From: Bacteroidia bacterium | Lineage (GTDB): Bacteria > Bacteroidota > Bacteroidia > UKL13-3 | Direction of reading: 5' to 3' | Length of the DNA stretch: 64,000 bases | Assembly (NCBI GenBank): GCA_014376805.1 | Contig: JACMQU010000031.1 | Location: 41,550 to 105,549, forward strand | Shown here: positions 18,890 to 28,612 of the stretch, one piece after another | Numbering within the stretch: the first letter of the stretch is position 1 | Layout: each line of letters begins with the position of its first letter | Notes under the pieces: model-generated | What the model was told of the DNA's origin: nothing | The model's input: the letters and a program-made list of their open reading frames with translations, nothing else | Databases searched by the model: none | Program-made: the position numbers and the translations under genes

Positions 18890-20203
18890 ATGTCAGAAGC
18901 AAAAACTGCTCTTCCTTACAAAGTAAAAGACATTACGCTTGCCGAATGGGGACGTAAAGAAATCCGCTTAGCTGAAGCTGAAATGCCCGGTCTAATGTCT
19001 ATCAGAAAAGAATATGGCGAACAACAGCCCTTAAAAGGTGCACGCATAGCTGGTTGTTTACATATGACCATTCAAACTGCGGTATTAATTGAAACATTAA
19101 AACACTTAGGGGCTGAAGTTACCTGGAGCTCTTGTAACATTTTTTCAACACAGGATCATGCTGCGGCGGCTATCGCATCTGCAGGTATTCCTGTTTATGC
19201 ATGGAAAGGCCAGAATGAAAAAGATTTTGACTGGTGTATTGAACAAACATTATTTGCATTTAAAGGCGGGCAGCCTTTAAATATGATCTTAGATGATGGA
19301 GGAGATCTTACAAATATGGTTTTTGACCGTTATCCTGAGTTAGCTGCTAACATTAAAGGCTTATCAGAAGAAACTACAACAGGCGTTCATCGTTTATATG
19401 AGCGCATGAAAAAAGGTACGCTTGTAATGCCTGCTATTAATGTGAATGATTCTGTTACCAAATCTAAATTTGATAACAAATATGGATGTAAAGAATCTTT
19501 GGTAGATTCCATACGCAGAGCTACAGATATTATGATGGCAGGTAAAGTTGCCGTAGTGGCAGGTTATGGTGATGTTGGAAAAGGTTCTGCCGAATCATTG
19601 CGTGGGGCTGGTGCCCGTGTGCTAATAACTGAAATTGATCCTATCTGTGCATTACAAGCCGCTATGGATGGATTTGAAGTTGTAACAATGGAGGAAGCTT
19701 GCACCAGAGCTAATATCTTTGTAACAGCTACAGGAAATTTAAAGATTATTGCTGATCGCCATTTTAAAGCAATGCGTGATAAATCTATCGTTTGTAACAT
19801 CGGCCACTTTGATAATGAAATTGATATGACCTGGTTAAACAGTAATCATGGTTCTTCTAAATTTACCATAAAACCGCAGGTTGATGTTTATAATGTTGAT
19901 GGCAATGAAATTATTATTCTCGCTGAAGGCCGCCTTGTTAACTTAGGCTGTGCAATGGGGCATCCAAGCTTTGTAATGAGTAATTCATTCTCGAACCAAA
20001 CGCTGGCTCAAATAGAACTGTGGACTAACCATGATAAGTATGAAAATAAAGTTTATGTGTTACCTAAACATCTAGATGAAAAAGTAGCTTATCTGCACTT
20101 AGCACACATAGGCGCAAAATTAACAGTTTTGAATCAGGAACAAGCTGATTATATTGGGGTTAATACAGCAGGTCCTTTCAAATCTGATTTATACAGATAC
20201 TAG
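18890..20203 (+). CDS. ahcY: Adenosylhomocysteinase
   Basis: Splits S-adenosylhomocysteine into adenosine and homocysteine using bound NAD, keeping methylation reactions running. 437 aa. Visible motifs are [46 protein letters not shown] (catalytic Lys/Asp), NAD motif [18 protein letters not shown], and the C-terminal [10 protein letters not shown] that reaches the neighbouring subunit. It has its own promoter element and a strong terminator, so it is probably a single-gene transcript. Confidence 0.97.
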   Translation: MSEAKTALPYKVKDITLAEWGRKEIRLAEAEMPGLMSIRKEYGEQQPLKGARIAGCLHMTIQTAVLIETLKHLGAEVTWSSCNIFSTQDHAAAAIASAGIPVYAWKGQNEKDFDWCIEQTLFAFKGGQPLNMILDDGGDLTNMVFDRYPELAANIKGLSEETTTGVHRLYERMKKGTLVMPAINVNDSVTKSKFDNKYGCKESLVDSIRRATDIMMAGKVAVVAGYGDVGKGSAESLRGAGARVLITEIDPICALQAAMDGFEVVTMEEACTRANIFVTATGNLKIIADRHFKAMRDKSIVCNIGHFDNEIDMTWLNSNHGSSKFTIKPQVDVYNVDGNEIIILAEGRLVNLGCAMGHPSFVMSNSFSNQTLAQIELWTNHDKYENKVYVLPKHLDEKVAYLHLAHIGAKLTVLNQEQADYIGVNTAGPFKSDLYRY

Positions 20204-20213
20204 AATTTCAATT

Positions 20214-20256
20214 TATAAAAAAACCGGCCTGATTTAATCATGCCGGTTTTTTTGTT
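20214..20256 (+). terminator. Intrinsic terminator after ahcY
   Basis: AAAACCGGC (20220-20228) pairs with GCCGGTTTT (20242-20250), and the inner TGAT/ATCA can extend the helix across a C-T mismatch. The stem is followed by TTTGTTTTTTTTT. It starts 11 bp after the stop codon. Confidence 0.88.
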
Positions 20257-20477
20257 TTTTTTTCTGAAATACCGTTATAAATGCCATCAGTAAATAAATA
20301 TTTTGTCTTTTAGCCTCCATCATCAGGGCAAATAATTTAAAAGAAATTGAAAGCCAAAACACACATTTTTTTAAATTTACAGTTAACTATCACGCCGATC
20401 AAAAGTATCCTGATAGGTTCGATTATAAAATTAAGTGAACTAGTAAGATTTCGTAGAAATAAAAAAAAGTATTAATT

Positions 20478-20948
20478 TTATTTACCTTTTGAATCTGCAA
20501 TAACCCTGTCCAAAACAAGCAAAAAAGAAGCAGCATCATGATAACCCGGATCAATCATTAACGATTTTTTTGAAGGATTAATAAAATAAGTTGTAGGAAA
20601 CCCCGTGTTTTCACCTCTTGTTAGCTGGGCAAAAAAATCCTGAGCACTATAAGTTACACTATCAACATTGTATTTGAGTTCACTTAATTCCGGATTAAAT
20701 TTTATTACGATAAAATGTTCGTTAAGTTTTTTTATTACCTCAGCATTGGTATAAGTATCTTTATCCATTTTTTTACACCATCCACACCATTCTGTATATG
20801 CATCAACCAGAACAATTTTCTTTTTAGTTAGGGCAATCGGATATCCTTCATTCCAATCGTACCATTTTAAATTATCGCCGTCAGGTGGCGTAAACGAACT
20901 AAATAACGCTATAAAAAATAAGAGAATAAGTACTTTTTTCACCATCAT
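20478..20948 (-). CDS. Exported thioredoxin-like protein
   Basis: 156 aa with a signal peptide (VLILLFFIALFSSF, cleavage near TPPDG) and a thioredoxin_7-like domain. The active site is VDAYTEWCGWCKKMDKDTY, a WCGWC motif, and the cis-Pro loop is ENTGFPTTYFINP. Such periplasmic proteins reduce or scramble disulfides or assist cytochrome maturation; the partner here is not apparent. The ATG after one Met (MMVKK) leaves two equally good starts one codon apart. Confidence 0.88.
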   Translation of the reverse strand: MMVKKVLILLFFIALFSSFTPPDGDNLKWYDWNEGYPIALTKKKIVLVDAYTEWCGWCKKMDKDTYTNAEVIKKLNEHFIVIKFNPELSELKYNVDSVTYSAQDFFAQLTRGENTGFPTTYFINPSKKSLMIDPGYHDAASFLLVLDRVIADSKGK

Positions 20949-21030
20949 AATATTAACCGGGTTACAACCAATAACACCATATCTTTTAATTGCAATTATT
21001 GAACCAAAAACATAACCTCAGTAACACAAA

Positions 21031-21717
21031 TTAAATAAAATATTTTCTTATTACCAGTTGCAGATAATCTGTATCTACTTTTTCAAATGCATGTGCAGTA
21101 CCCGGCAAAACTAACAATTGTGCATTCAACATTAATTTAAAAGTATCCGAAGTTTCTTTAACACTGCTCAAGGTGTCTCTATCGCCAATACCCAGCAATA
21201 CCGGAGTTTTAATTGTTGCCAGTTCTTCATCACTCATCACAATTGTTTCGGCCAGTTTATGCATCATATCACTGGTGCTCCGGAGCAAATTTTTCCAGAT
21301 ATTTAATCCATGTTGCACCATCAGATTATTGGCAAAACCAGGTACTTTATCCATCATTTTATCCGGGTCTAAAAATCCCGTTTCTTTAGCAGTACTTATT
21401 GGATCCCAGTTAAATTTAACATTCAGCGTAATAATTTTCTCTACGCGATCGGGGTATAGCCTGGCAAAATATAAAGCGGCATAACCACCCATACTAAATC
21501 CAAATAAATTAATTTTTTCAATTTTTTGTTGATCCAGATAGCTAAGAATATTCTGCGCAAAAGTGTCAAAGGTTAAACCTCCCGGAGGAATCACCTCTCC
21601 GCCATGTCCGGCGAAGTTGAGAGTATGGCAGGAATAGGAATCTTTCAACAACTCAATTAGTTGCGTAAACTGAATTTTTGAGCCCAGAGCTCCGTGTAAA
21701 AATAAAATTGATTTCAT
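21031..21717 (-). CDS. Alpha/beta hydrolase
   Basis: 228 aa single-domain alpha/beta hydrolase of the esterase/MhpC type. The oxyanion region is LHGALGSKIQF, the nucleophile elbow GFSMGGYAAL, the acid is likely Asp in GIGDRDTLS, and the catalytic His lies in GTAHAFEKVD. No signal peptide, so cytosolic. The substrate cannot be inferred. A minus-strand TATATTTG (21749-21742) lies 25 bp before the ATG and fits the phylum's promoter. Confidence 0.85.
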   Translation of the reverse strand: MKSILFLHGALGSKIQFTQLIELLKDSYSCHTLNFAGHGGEVIPPGGLTFDTFAQNILSYLDQQKIEKINLFGFSMGGYAALYFARLYPDRVEKIITLNVKFNWDPISTAKETGFLDPDKMMDKVPGFANNLMVQHGLNIWKNLLRSTSDMMHKLAETIVMSDEELATIKTPVLLGIGDRDTLSSVKETSDTFKLMLNAQLLVLPGTAHAFEKVDTDYLQLVIRKYFI

Positions 21718-21741
21718 AGTTTTGGTTCCCTATTAAAAAAT

Positions 21742-21749
21742 CAAATATA
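21742..21749 (-). promoter_or_regulatory. -7 element for the alpha/beta hydrolase gene
   Basis: Read on the minus strand the sequence is TATATTTG, an exact TAnnTTTG match. A TTG that could serve as -33 lies about 22 bp further upstream. Confidence 0.5.
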
Positions 21750-21809
21750 ATAATTCAATAGGTACTTGATTCAAGCTAATTCAATTATGCTAAGGTGCTT
21801 AAAGTTTTC

Positions 21810-22349
21810 TTACTTAGGATGATTCATACTTTTATTAAATTCTTCTGAAGCGCCATTTCTTTTAGGAATGGAAAGGCTATGCCACTTATCTGATTTCACT
21901 GCTTTGGCAAGATAAACAATCTGCCCAATGTGATAGCTATAATGGGCAATCTGACGGTTGATTGCTTCAAATACCGAGTGTTCTTCACCTCTGATGTGAA
22001 TGATATCACTTAATTGTTTATTGCTTAATGAGTTTAAAGTATCAAACAGGCATTGCCATCCCTGATTCCATAAAATTAATATCTGTTGTTTAGAGAGATT
22101 TTCTTCATCAAATTCAGCATCGCGGTTTCGCCAGTCTTTTTCGCCATCTGTTGTTAAAAAGTTTGTCCACCGGCTTCTCATGTTACCATTCAAGTGTTTT
22201 ATAATAATAAAAATGCTATTACTTTCAGGTTCAGGTTTCCAATAAAAGCCATCTTTTTCAATTTGATCAAGTGCCTTAGAACCTAAGGATTCATATTGTT
22301 TAAAAATACGGATAGCTGAAGATATTGGTTCTGTTCCCGTTTTAGACAT
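21810..22349 (-). CDS. DUF1572 (DinB-like) protein
   Basis: 179 aa. The helical DinB/YfiT-like fold is suggested by the His-containing helix IIIKHLNGNMRSRW and the late helix RQIAHYSYHIGQIVYL, whose three histidines would be the metal site of the superfamily. The pattern LIWNQGWQCLFDTL is common in DUF1572. Some relatives are metal-dependent thiol transferases, including bacillithiol transferases; a bacilliredoxin is encoded nearby but this protein's role is unproven. Confidence 0.8.
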   Translation of the reverse strand: MSKTGTEPISSAIRIFKQYESLGSKALDQIEKDGFYWKPEPESNSIFIIIKHLNGNMRSRWTNFLTTDGEKDWRNRDAEFDEENLSKQQILILWNQGWQCLFDTLNSLSNKQLSDIIHIRGEEHSVFEAINRQIAHYSYHIGQIVYLAKAVKSDKWHSLSIPKRNGASEEFNKSMNHPK

Positions 22350-22503
22350 GGTTGTTTTTTAATTAACTGAATTCAATTTTACATAAATATTTTGTTTGAA
22401 GCCTTATTTTTTTATGTTCATTTTATTCACGGCAAGTTTTTACTTACAGAATAAACTCTTGAATAATTCATGAAATACCTCATAAACACAATGGCTAAAA
22501 ACT

Positions 22504-22511
22504 TACTTTTG
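22504..22511 (+). promoter_or_regulatory. -7 element inside the called E1 ORF
   Basis: TACTTTTG matches TAnnTTTG and lies downstream of the track's start (22470). Transcription would start near 22518, before ATG 22530. Confidence 0.55.
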
Positions 22512-22529
22512 TGCACTCAATATTGCACA

Positions 22530-24551
22530 ATGATCGTATTTAACCGAAAACAATACAGCAACGAATTCTTGTTAGATTTATATAAATCAATTCTTAAACC
22601 ACGGATGATAGAAGAAAAGATGTTGATTTTGTTGCGGCAGGGACAAGTTAGTAAGTGGTTTAGCGGAATTGGTCAGGAGGCAATAAGCGCAGGCGTGGCT
22701 ATGGCCCTTGAGGCTGATGAATATATATTGCCTTTACACCGTAACCTTGGTGTTTTTACGGGTAGAGGAATTCCATTCGCAAAACTATTTTCACAATGGC
22801 AGGGTAAATTTGATGGTTTCTCGAAAGGCCGCGAACGTTCTTTCCACTTCGGCACCAACCAATACCATATTGTGGGCATGATCTCCCATTTAGGTGCAAT
22901 GCTGGGAGTGGCTGATGGAATAGCATTAGCAGGCTTATTAAAACAGGAGAAGAAAGTAACCGTGGTTTTTAGCGGAGACGGGGGCGCAAGTGAAGGAGAT
23001 TTTCATGAAGCTTTAAATACAGCAGCAGTGTGGCAACTACCGGTTATTTTTTTAATTGAAAACAATGGTTATGGTTTATCTACCCCATCAAATGAGCAGT
23101 TTAAATTTAAAAGTTTTACAGATAAAGGGATAGGTTATGGAATGGAAGCTTATCAGATTGACGGCAACAATATTCTGGAAGTATATGATACCATAAAAAA
23201 CCTGAGTGTATCTCTCAGAAACAAACCACGACCAGTTATTTTAGAGTGCATGACGTTCAGGATGCGGGGTCATGAAGAAGCTTCAGGAACCAAATATGTG
23301 CCACAGGAACTCTTTGAGATGTGGGGCAAAAAAGATCCACACAGTAATTATGAAAACTATCTTAAACAGGAAAATGTATTAACCGATGAAATGATCGGAA
23401 ATTTTAGGGCAGCATTTAAAAAAGAAATTGATAACGGAGTAGAAGAGGTTTTAGCCAAACCTGAAATTGTACCGGATACTGCATATGAAATGGCAGATGT
23501 TTATGTGCCTTTAACCTTACCAAATGAACCTACAAATCATGGAGATCTGCAACATGTAATTATTAAACCGGCAACAGAAAATAAAAGTAAAAAGCGCTAT
23601 GTAGATGCTATCAGTGATGGATTGAAACTAGCTATGCGCAAGCATGATAATTTGGTATTAATGGGACAGGATATTGCCGAATATGGCGGCGTTTTTAAAA
23701 TAACCCAGGGCTTTGTTGAAGAATTTGGTAAAGGAAGGGTGCGCAATACACCTTTATGTGAAAGTGCCATATTAGGTGCCGCTTATGGATTGGCCATTAA
23801 AGGTATGAAGGCAATGGTGGAGATGCAATTTGCCGATTTTGTGAGTGTTGGGTTCAACCAGATTGTAAACAACCTTGCCAAAAGTTATTATCGCTGGGGG
23901 CAGCCAGCAGATGTAGTGGTACGCATGCCAACAGGTGCCGGCGTGGGTGCGGGTCCGTTCCATTCACAAAGTAATGAGGCCTGGTTCTTTCATGTGCCCG
24001 GTTTAAAAATTGTTTACCCTGCTACTCCCGCTGATGCTAAAGGATTATTAACAGCAGCTATAAATGATCCAAATCCGGTATTGTATTTTGAACACAAAGT
24101 ATTATACAGAATGGTGGAACTGGAAGAAGAAGTATATGACGATTATTACATGTTGGATATAGGTAAAGCAAAGCAGGTGAGAAGCGGAAATGAAGTGAGT
24201 ATTATAACTTACGGTGCCGGTGTGCACTGGGCTGTAAATTATGTTAAAGAGACAAAAACAGATGCCGATATCATTGACCTCAGAACACTTCTACCGTGGG
24301 ATAAAGCCGCTGTAGAAGAAAGCGTAAAAAAAACCGGAAAGGCCATTATTTTGCACGAAGACACGTTAACGGGAGGCATTGGTGCAGAAATAGCAGCGCA
24401 TATTGCAGAACATTGTTTTCAGTATTTAGATGCACCTGTAATCAGAACAGGCAGCCTTGATAGTCCGGTGCCTTTTAATATAAATCTTGAACAAAATTAC
24501 CTTCCTAAAGAACGTTTTAAAACAGCACTCAAAAACCTGTTAAAGTTCTAG
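22530..24551 (+). CDS. 2-oxoacid dehydrogenase E1, alpha and beta subunits fused
   Basis: Thiamine diphosphate-dependent E1 in which the alpha part (about 1-330) and beta part (about 350-673) form one chain, as is common in Bacteroidota. The alpha half has GQEAISAGVAMAL and the ThDP motif GDGGASEGDFHEALN...ENNGYGLS. The beta half has GQDIAEYGGVFKITQGF, PLCESAILGAAYGLAI, EMQFADFV and HEDTLTGGIGAEIAA. The EGDFHEALN form and the tail resemble branched-chain 2-oxoacid E1 more than pyruvate E1, but substrate is not certain. The track starts 20 codons earlier at 22470. I use ATG 22530 because a -7 promoter element lies between them and MIVFNRKQYSNE starts the recognisable domain. E2 and E3 genes are not in the window. 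Confidence 0.92.
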   Translation: MIVFNRKQYSNEFLLDLYKSILKPRMIEEKMLILLRQGQVSKWFSGIGQEAISAGVAMALEADEYILPLHRNLGVFTGRGIPFAKLFSQWQGKFDGFSKGRERSFHFGTNQYHIVGMISHLGAMLGVADGIALAGLLKQEKKVTVVFSGDGGASEGDFHEALNTAAVWQLPVIFLIENNGYGLSTPSNEQFKFKSFTDKGIGYGMEAYQIDGNNILEVYDTIKNLSVSLRNKPRPVILECMTFRMRGHEEASGTKYVPQELFEMWGKKDPHSNYENYLKQENVLTDEMIGNFRAAFKKEIDNGVEEVLAKPEIVPDTAYEMADVYVPLTLPNEPTNHGDLQHVIIKPATENKSKKRYVDAISDGLKLAMRKHDNLVLMGQDIAEYGGVFKITQGFVEEFGKGRVRNTPLCESAILGAAYGLAIKGMKAMVEMQFADFVSVGFNQIVNNLAKSYYRWGQPADVVVRMPTGAGVGAGPFHSQSNEAWFFHVPGLKIVYPATPADAKGLLTAAINDPNPVLYFEHKVLYRMVELEEEVYDDYYMLDIGKAKQVRSGNEVSIITYGAGVHWAVNYVKETKTDADIIDLRTLLPWDKAAVEESVKKTGKAIILHEDTLTGGIGAEIAAHIAEHCFQYLDAPVIRTGSLDSPVPFNINLEQNYLPKERFKTALKNLLKF

Positions 24552-24751
24552 TAAGATAAGTTGTCATAAACTAAATCTGCTGCAATTATTTTTTTAAATC
24601 GCTAAACAAATAAATTGCTTAAGCAACGGTTTTTACATTATTACAAGGCTATACTTATACATCAAAACAAAAACTATTTTTATCGTTGAGTGCTTACTTG
24701 TTAAAAATAAAAATCATCAATGAAATAACTCATATTTCGTAGTTAAGAAAA

Positions 24752-25651
24752 TTATTTAACCAGGAATTTCTCTATCGCATCCAGGTAATTTACAAAGCCA
24801 AAAGCAGCTGGTACCTCACCATGGTCTGCACCATTAATGCGGTGCGCTTCTTTATAGCTTCCGGTATAATTTTTATATACAACTTCACCATGTGTATTAA
24901 TGCCAAGAAAATTATCGTTAACACCATGAATCCAAAAGAATGGCTGTTTTACTTTTTTTATTTCTTCTGCATTATCAATTTTCAGATTTGTTACAAAACT
25001 GCCAGGCATATTTAAAGCGGCGCCATCCGCAACCATAACTGCAGCACTTGCAAAAGGAGCCTCCAGCAGCAATTTAGCAGGAGTTAAAACAGTAGGATTT
25101 GCAGTTAATTCTGTTGCAGGTGCTGAGCCCATACTAAAGCCATACAGCATTAAACAGTTCTTTTGTATACCCTTTTCTTTCAGCCATTGTAAGGCGGCAT
25201 TTACATCTGCATATAATCCATTTTCTGTTGGTGAGCCCTCAGATAAACCGTATCCCCTATAATCTACCATCATTACTCCATACCTGTGTTTAACTCCCAC
25301 ATTTGCCAGTAATTTTGCCCGCTGCCAGTAAAAATCCATGTGCCATTTATTTCCATGACAATACATAATTACGGTATCAGTTGTTATCCTGTTTATATCT
25401 CCAAGATACAATGCATAGATCTTGTATGATTTACTATCATCCGGTCCTTTCGAATCTAATGTAAGTCGATGGATCATACTATCCTGTATTTTATAAGAAG
25501 GATCCAACCTGAAATCTGTTGTGCCGGTATAATTATCCAGTTTATATTCAGTAATTTTTTCAGACAGGTTATAGAGGTTACTGTCTAAACGCAAACATGC
25601 TGCCTCAGATAAAAGCAAAATGAATAAAAACAGGTATGAGAATTTTTTCAT
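24752..25651 (-). CDS. Exported alpha/beta hydrolase, possible lipoprotein
   Basis: 299 aa with an N-terminal hydrophobic stretch ending LLLSEAAC, a plausible lipobox with Cys 19. The hydrolase core shows VIMYCHGNKWHMD (oxyanion), VDYRGYGLSEG, nucleophile elbow LYGFSMGSAPATEL, acid in HGVNDNFLG and His in NGADHGEVP. The pattern matches the BAAT/DUF-type serine hydrolases of the periplasm or envelope. It starts 2 bp after the stop of the upstream lipoprotein gene, so they are co-transcribed and probably functionally linked. Confidence 0.83.
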   Translation of the reverse strand: MKKFSYLFLFILLLSEAACLRLDSNLYNLSEKITEYKLDNYTGTTDFRLDPSYKIQDSMIHRLTLDSKGPDDSKSYKIYALYLGDINRITTDTVIMYCHGNKWHMDFYWQRAKLLANVGVKHRYGVMMVDYRGYGLSEGSPTENGLYADVNAALQWLKEKGIQKNCLMLYGFSMGSAPATELTANPTVLTPAKLLLEAPFASAAVMVADGAALNMPGSFVTNLKIDNAEEIKKVKQPFFWIHGVNDNFLGINTHGEVVYKNYTGSYKEAHRINGADHGEVPAAFGFVNYLDAIEKFLVK

Positions 25652-25653
25652 GA

Positions 25654-26316
25654 TTAGAATTTACGGATAAGGTTCAGATAAACACCAACGGCACCTTTAT
25701 TGTTGATCCCCATATAATCTGGTGCATTTGGCGTATTTTTTATGTCACTCATTACATATTTAAACTCCACGTTATAACTCCACTTATCCCGCGTATAAAC
25801 AATACCAAGATGTGGATTTACAAATATAAATGTTGATTGCGTTTCCTTGTGCGGGCGAATTTTACTCAGCTCAAACCAATTGGCAATACCGCCATATATA
25901 AAATATTTTTTTCCTAAACCTTTATATATATTCAAATCAATTTCCGGCCATATTTTTGTATTCCATTGCCATCTGTCTACAGCAAAATTAAGTACTGGAT
26001 TTATACTGATCCCAAAATCTTTCTCTTCGTTTTTATACAGTTGCTGACAGATACCGATATCGGTTTGAAACACCCCGAAAAGTAAAGCTGTAGTGTGTAC
26101 ACTACCGAAAAAGGTTGTACGCTCGGTTATACCCTTTGCATAAGCAATACTTGTTAATGGCAGCGGCATCGGTGTTGAACCCAAATAAACTAAGGGTCCG
26201 CCAAAATTAAATGACATCATTTGTTCTCCTTTTGCCAAAGGCTTTACAATACGAGTAGGTGCGCATGCATACAGGAAAGAAAAAAAAACAATTGCTGTAA
26301 AAATTTTAATGTTCAT
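25654..26316 (-). CDS. Putative outer-membrane-associated lipoprotein, unknown function
   Basis: 220 aa, family not recognised. A lipoprotein signal ends at FFSFLYAC (Cys 18). The mature part has alternating amphipathic strands with aromatic residues (MMSFNFGGPLVYLG, IAYAKGITERTTFFGSVH, KWSYNVEFKYVMSD) and ends NLIRKF, with a terminal Phe, as outer-membrane barrels often do. It could be a small beta-barrel. It is the first gene of a two-gene unit with the exported hydrolase, 2 bp apart. Confidence 0.65.
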   Translation of the reverse strand: MNIKIFTAIVFFSFLYACAPTRIVKPLAKGEQMMSFNFGGPLVYLGSTPMPLPLTSIAYAKGITERTTFFGSVHTTALLFGVFQTDIGICQQLYKNEEKDFGISINPVLNFAVDRWQWNTKIWPEIDLNIYKGLGKKYFIYGGIANWFELSKIRPHKETQSTFIFVNPHLGIVYTRDKWSYNVEFKYVMSDIKNTPNAPDYMGINNKGAVGVYLNLIRKF

Positions 26317-26672
26317 AATTTAAAATAATGGTAAATTTAATAAACCTTATTTCAAATCCGAACGAATTACTTATTTTTTAAAGAATAACAATTAACCTGC
26401 AATTGTTAACCTGTAAGACAAAAAAAAATTAAGAACAAAAACAGTAGAATTAATAGTTGTATTTATAATGCGTATAACTAAATTTATTTACTTTTTGTAC
26501 TTGCCTTAATTGGATCAAACCGAAGAGTTAACACATTGGTTTAAGCAAAACTGATAAGGTATAATTTAACTTAAAAGAAAATGCCATAAGGCAGTAGGAT
26601 CAAACAAAAATCAACTTAATTTAAAATATATTATTTTATAAAAAAAGTCTTTAACAATAAAAAAAATATTAT
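26317..26672 (-). other. Intergenic region, no gene seen
   Basis: 356 AT-rich bases between the NarL-type regulator's stop and the lipoprotein start. It holds a close direct repeat (TTAACCTG at 26392 and again 14 bp later) and two copies of GGATCAAAC, but no ORF, RNA or clear terminator was recognised. Confidence 0.5.
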
Positions 26673-27302
26673 TTATACAAGTTTTTTCACAATAGAATAA
26701 TGAGTAAGTTCTGCATTGTTTTTAAAGTTCATTTTTTCGAGTATGCGGGCACGATAGGTGCTAATTGTGTTAACACTTAAAGAGAACACTTTGGCTATTT
26801 CAGAAACAGTTTTGCCGGAAGCAATTAATTTAAGAACATCAAACTCGCGGTTCGATAAATTTTCATGTAATTCTTTATCTGTGTTCTGGTCGAGACTTTC
26901 GGCAAGTTTTTCAGCTACGTTAACAGAAATATAGCGTCTTCCACCCAGAATTTGTTTAACTGCTTTTACAAGTTCATCTGCTACACTTTCTTTAGTGAGA
27001 TAACCAGATGCACCAGATTTTAAAACACGCAGTGCATATTGATCTTCCGGGTGCATACTTAAAATGAGCACGGGAAGTTTGGGATACTCTTCCTTTAATT
27101 GTTTGAGTGATTCGAGTCCGCTCCTACCAGGCATAGAAATATCACTTATAACGATATCAAACCTTTCTGCATGTACTTTTTTTATCAGTTCATTACCATC
27201 AGCCGCTTCATGTATATCAGCATTATGAAACTCTTCTGCAATGATTTGCTTCAATCCCTTTCTAACCACATCATGGTCATCAGCTATTAACACCCTTATC
27301 AT
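26673..27302 (-). CDS. Response regulator, NarL/FixJ family
   Basis: 209 aa. The receiver (1-120) has the acidic pair in LIADDHDVVRKG, phospho-acceptor Asp in IVISDISMPGRSG and conserved Lys in YLTKESVADE. A LuxR/GerE helix-turn-helix follows at about 145-205 (LSNREFDVLKLIASGKTVSEIAKVFSLS). It binds DNA when phosphorylated, in the family scheme. It lies 18 bp after a HisKA_3-type kinase gene, its likely partner, and downstream of the surface-protein and PorP/SprF genes. Confidence 0.93.
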   Translation of the reverse strand: MIRVLIADDHDVVRKGLKQIIAEEFHNADIHEAADGNELIKKVHAERFDIVISDISMPGRSGLESLKQLKEEYPKLPVLILSMHPEDQYALRVLKSGASGYLTKESVADELVKAVKQILGGRRYISVNVAEKLAESLDQNTDKELHENLSNREFDVLKLIASGKTVSEIAKVFSLSVNTISTYRARILEKMNFKNNAELTHYSIVKKLV

Positions 27303-27320
27303 TACCTGTTTATTTATTTA

Positions 27321-28568
27321 TTATTGGGTTAACAATGGAACAACCAGAATGGATGTGGTTCCTTTATTTTTGGCACTCTCTATATAAAGTTCACCACCTA
27401 TCATAAATGCCCGCTCCTTCATTCCAATTAAACCCAGTGTCTTTTTTTCACTCACTTCATTCTGATCAAATCCCTGTCCGTCATCAACAATTGTCATAAC
27501 CAGATTTTTATTAATTAATTCAAAAGTAGTAATAATTTCTGAGGCATGGGCATGCCTGGCAATGTTAGTTAGGGTTTCCTGAAATATTCTGAAAATGCCG
27601 GTGGCAATGTTTTTTGAGAAAGGCAGTTCTTCCACATTATTATTAAATATACTTCTTATTCCGGAGCGTTTCTGATACTCCTCATTTTGCCATTCCAAAG
27701 CTGCTATCAAGCCCAGATCATCCAGTATATCGGGACGTAATTCTGTTGAAATTCTTCTAACTGAACTAATAGTCTGATCTATTAAGGATAGCATACCATT
27801 CAGCTTCATTTTTGTTGGCTCATCATGCCCTATTCTTTTATTTATCCAGGCCACATCCATTTTTAAACCGGTTAATTGCTGTCCCAGTTCATCATGAATT
27901 TCTCGTGCAATGGTTGTTCGTTCGTTTTCGCGGATATTTTGCAGATAGGCAGAGAGACTTCTAAGTTGTTCATTTTTTCTTAGAATTTCTTCTTTAGATT
28001 TTTTTATCTCTTCACTTGCATGATTTAATTTTGTAATATTCAACTGTCGTTCAATGGCAAAACGAATCACTCTTTCCAAGGTGCGGCTATCACTATCTCC
28101 TTTAATAAGATAATCCTGTGCACCTTCTCTTAATGCATTCATGGCTCCCTTTTCATCATGCATACCAGTAAGCACAATTATTGGGTTATCCGGAAAAAAA
28201 TTACGGATTGTTTTTACGGTATCAATTCCATAACAATCAGGCAAGGTGAGATCAAGTATAATTATAGAAATATTTTTTTTTGAAACTACATAGGCAATAG
28301 CTTCATTTAAAGTAGTAGCAAGCAACAAAGATTTTGCAGGAATTTTTATCTCTTCCAGCATAATTTTTATCAGTTCCATATCACCTATATTATCTTCTAC
28401 TAATAATATATGTGAATCTTTTTCCATAAAGCTTGATTTTAATCCCGGATCCCGCATAGGTTTAACAACATTTACATATACTTTATCAATACTATTTATC
28501 GACTTAATGAATGATCCAATTTCAAGATTCATATTTGCGAATTTAGTGAAATGTAATTTGTTACTCAT
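27321..28568 (-). CDS. Soluble receiver-histidine kinase (HisKA_3 type)
   Basis: 415 aa without membrane segments. An N-terminal receiver (about 50-170) has HILLVEDNIGDMELI, Asp in IIILDLTLPDCYG and Lys in DYLIKGDSD. A short coiled linker leads to a HisKA_3 dimerisation domain with the phospho-His in TIAREIHDELGQQLTGLK, then an ATPase domain (FQETLTNIARHAHAS, VDDGQGFDQNE, GLIGMKERA). Receiver-first kinases usually take input from another kinase. The first 47 residues are not family-like; ATG 28427 (MEKDSHILLVEDN) is an alternative start. Partner regulator is the NarL-type gene 18 bp downstream. Confidence 0.9.
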   Translation of the reverse strand: MSNKLHFTKFANMNLEIGSFIKSINSIDKVYVNVVKPMRDPGLKSSFMEKDSHILLVEDNIGDMELIKIMLEEIKIPAKSLLLATTLNEAIAYVVSKKNISIIILDLTLPDCYGIDTVKTIRNFFPDNPIIVLTGMHDEKGAMNALREGAQDYLIKGDSDSRTLERVIRFAIERQLNITKLNHASEEIKKSKEEILRKNEQLRSLSAYLQNIRENERTTIAREIHDELGQQLTGLKMDVAWINKRIGHDEPTKMKLNGMLSLIDQTISSVRRISTELRPDILDDLGLIAALEWQNEEYQKRSGIRSIFNNNVEELPFSKNIATGIFRIFQETLTNIARHAHASEIITTFELINKNLVMTIVDDGQGFDQNEVSEKKTLGLIGMKERAFMIGGELYIESAKNKGTTSILVVPLLTQ

Positions 28569-28612
28569 CGTAATTTTAATTTAATTTTAAATACTTAACC
28601 ACATTTAATAAA

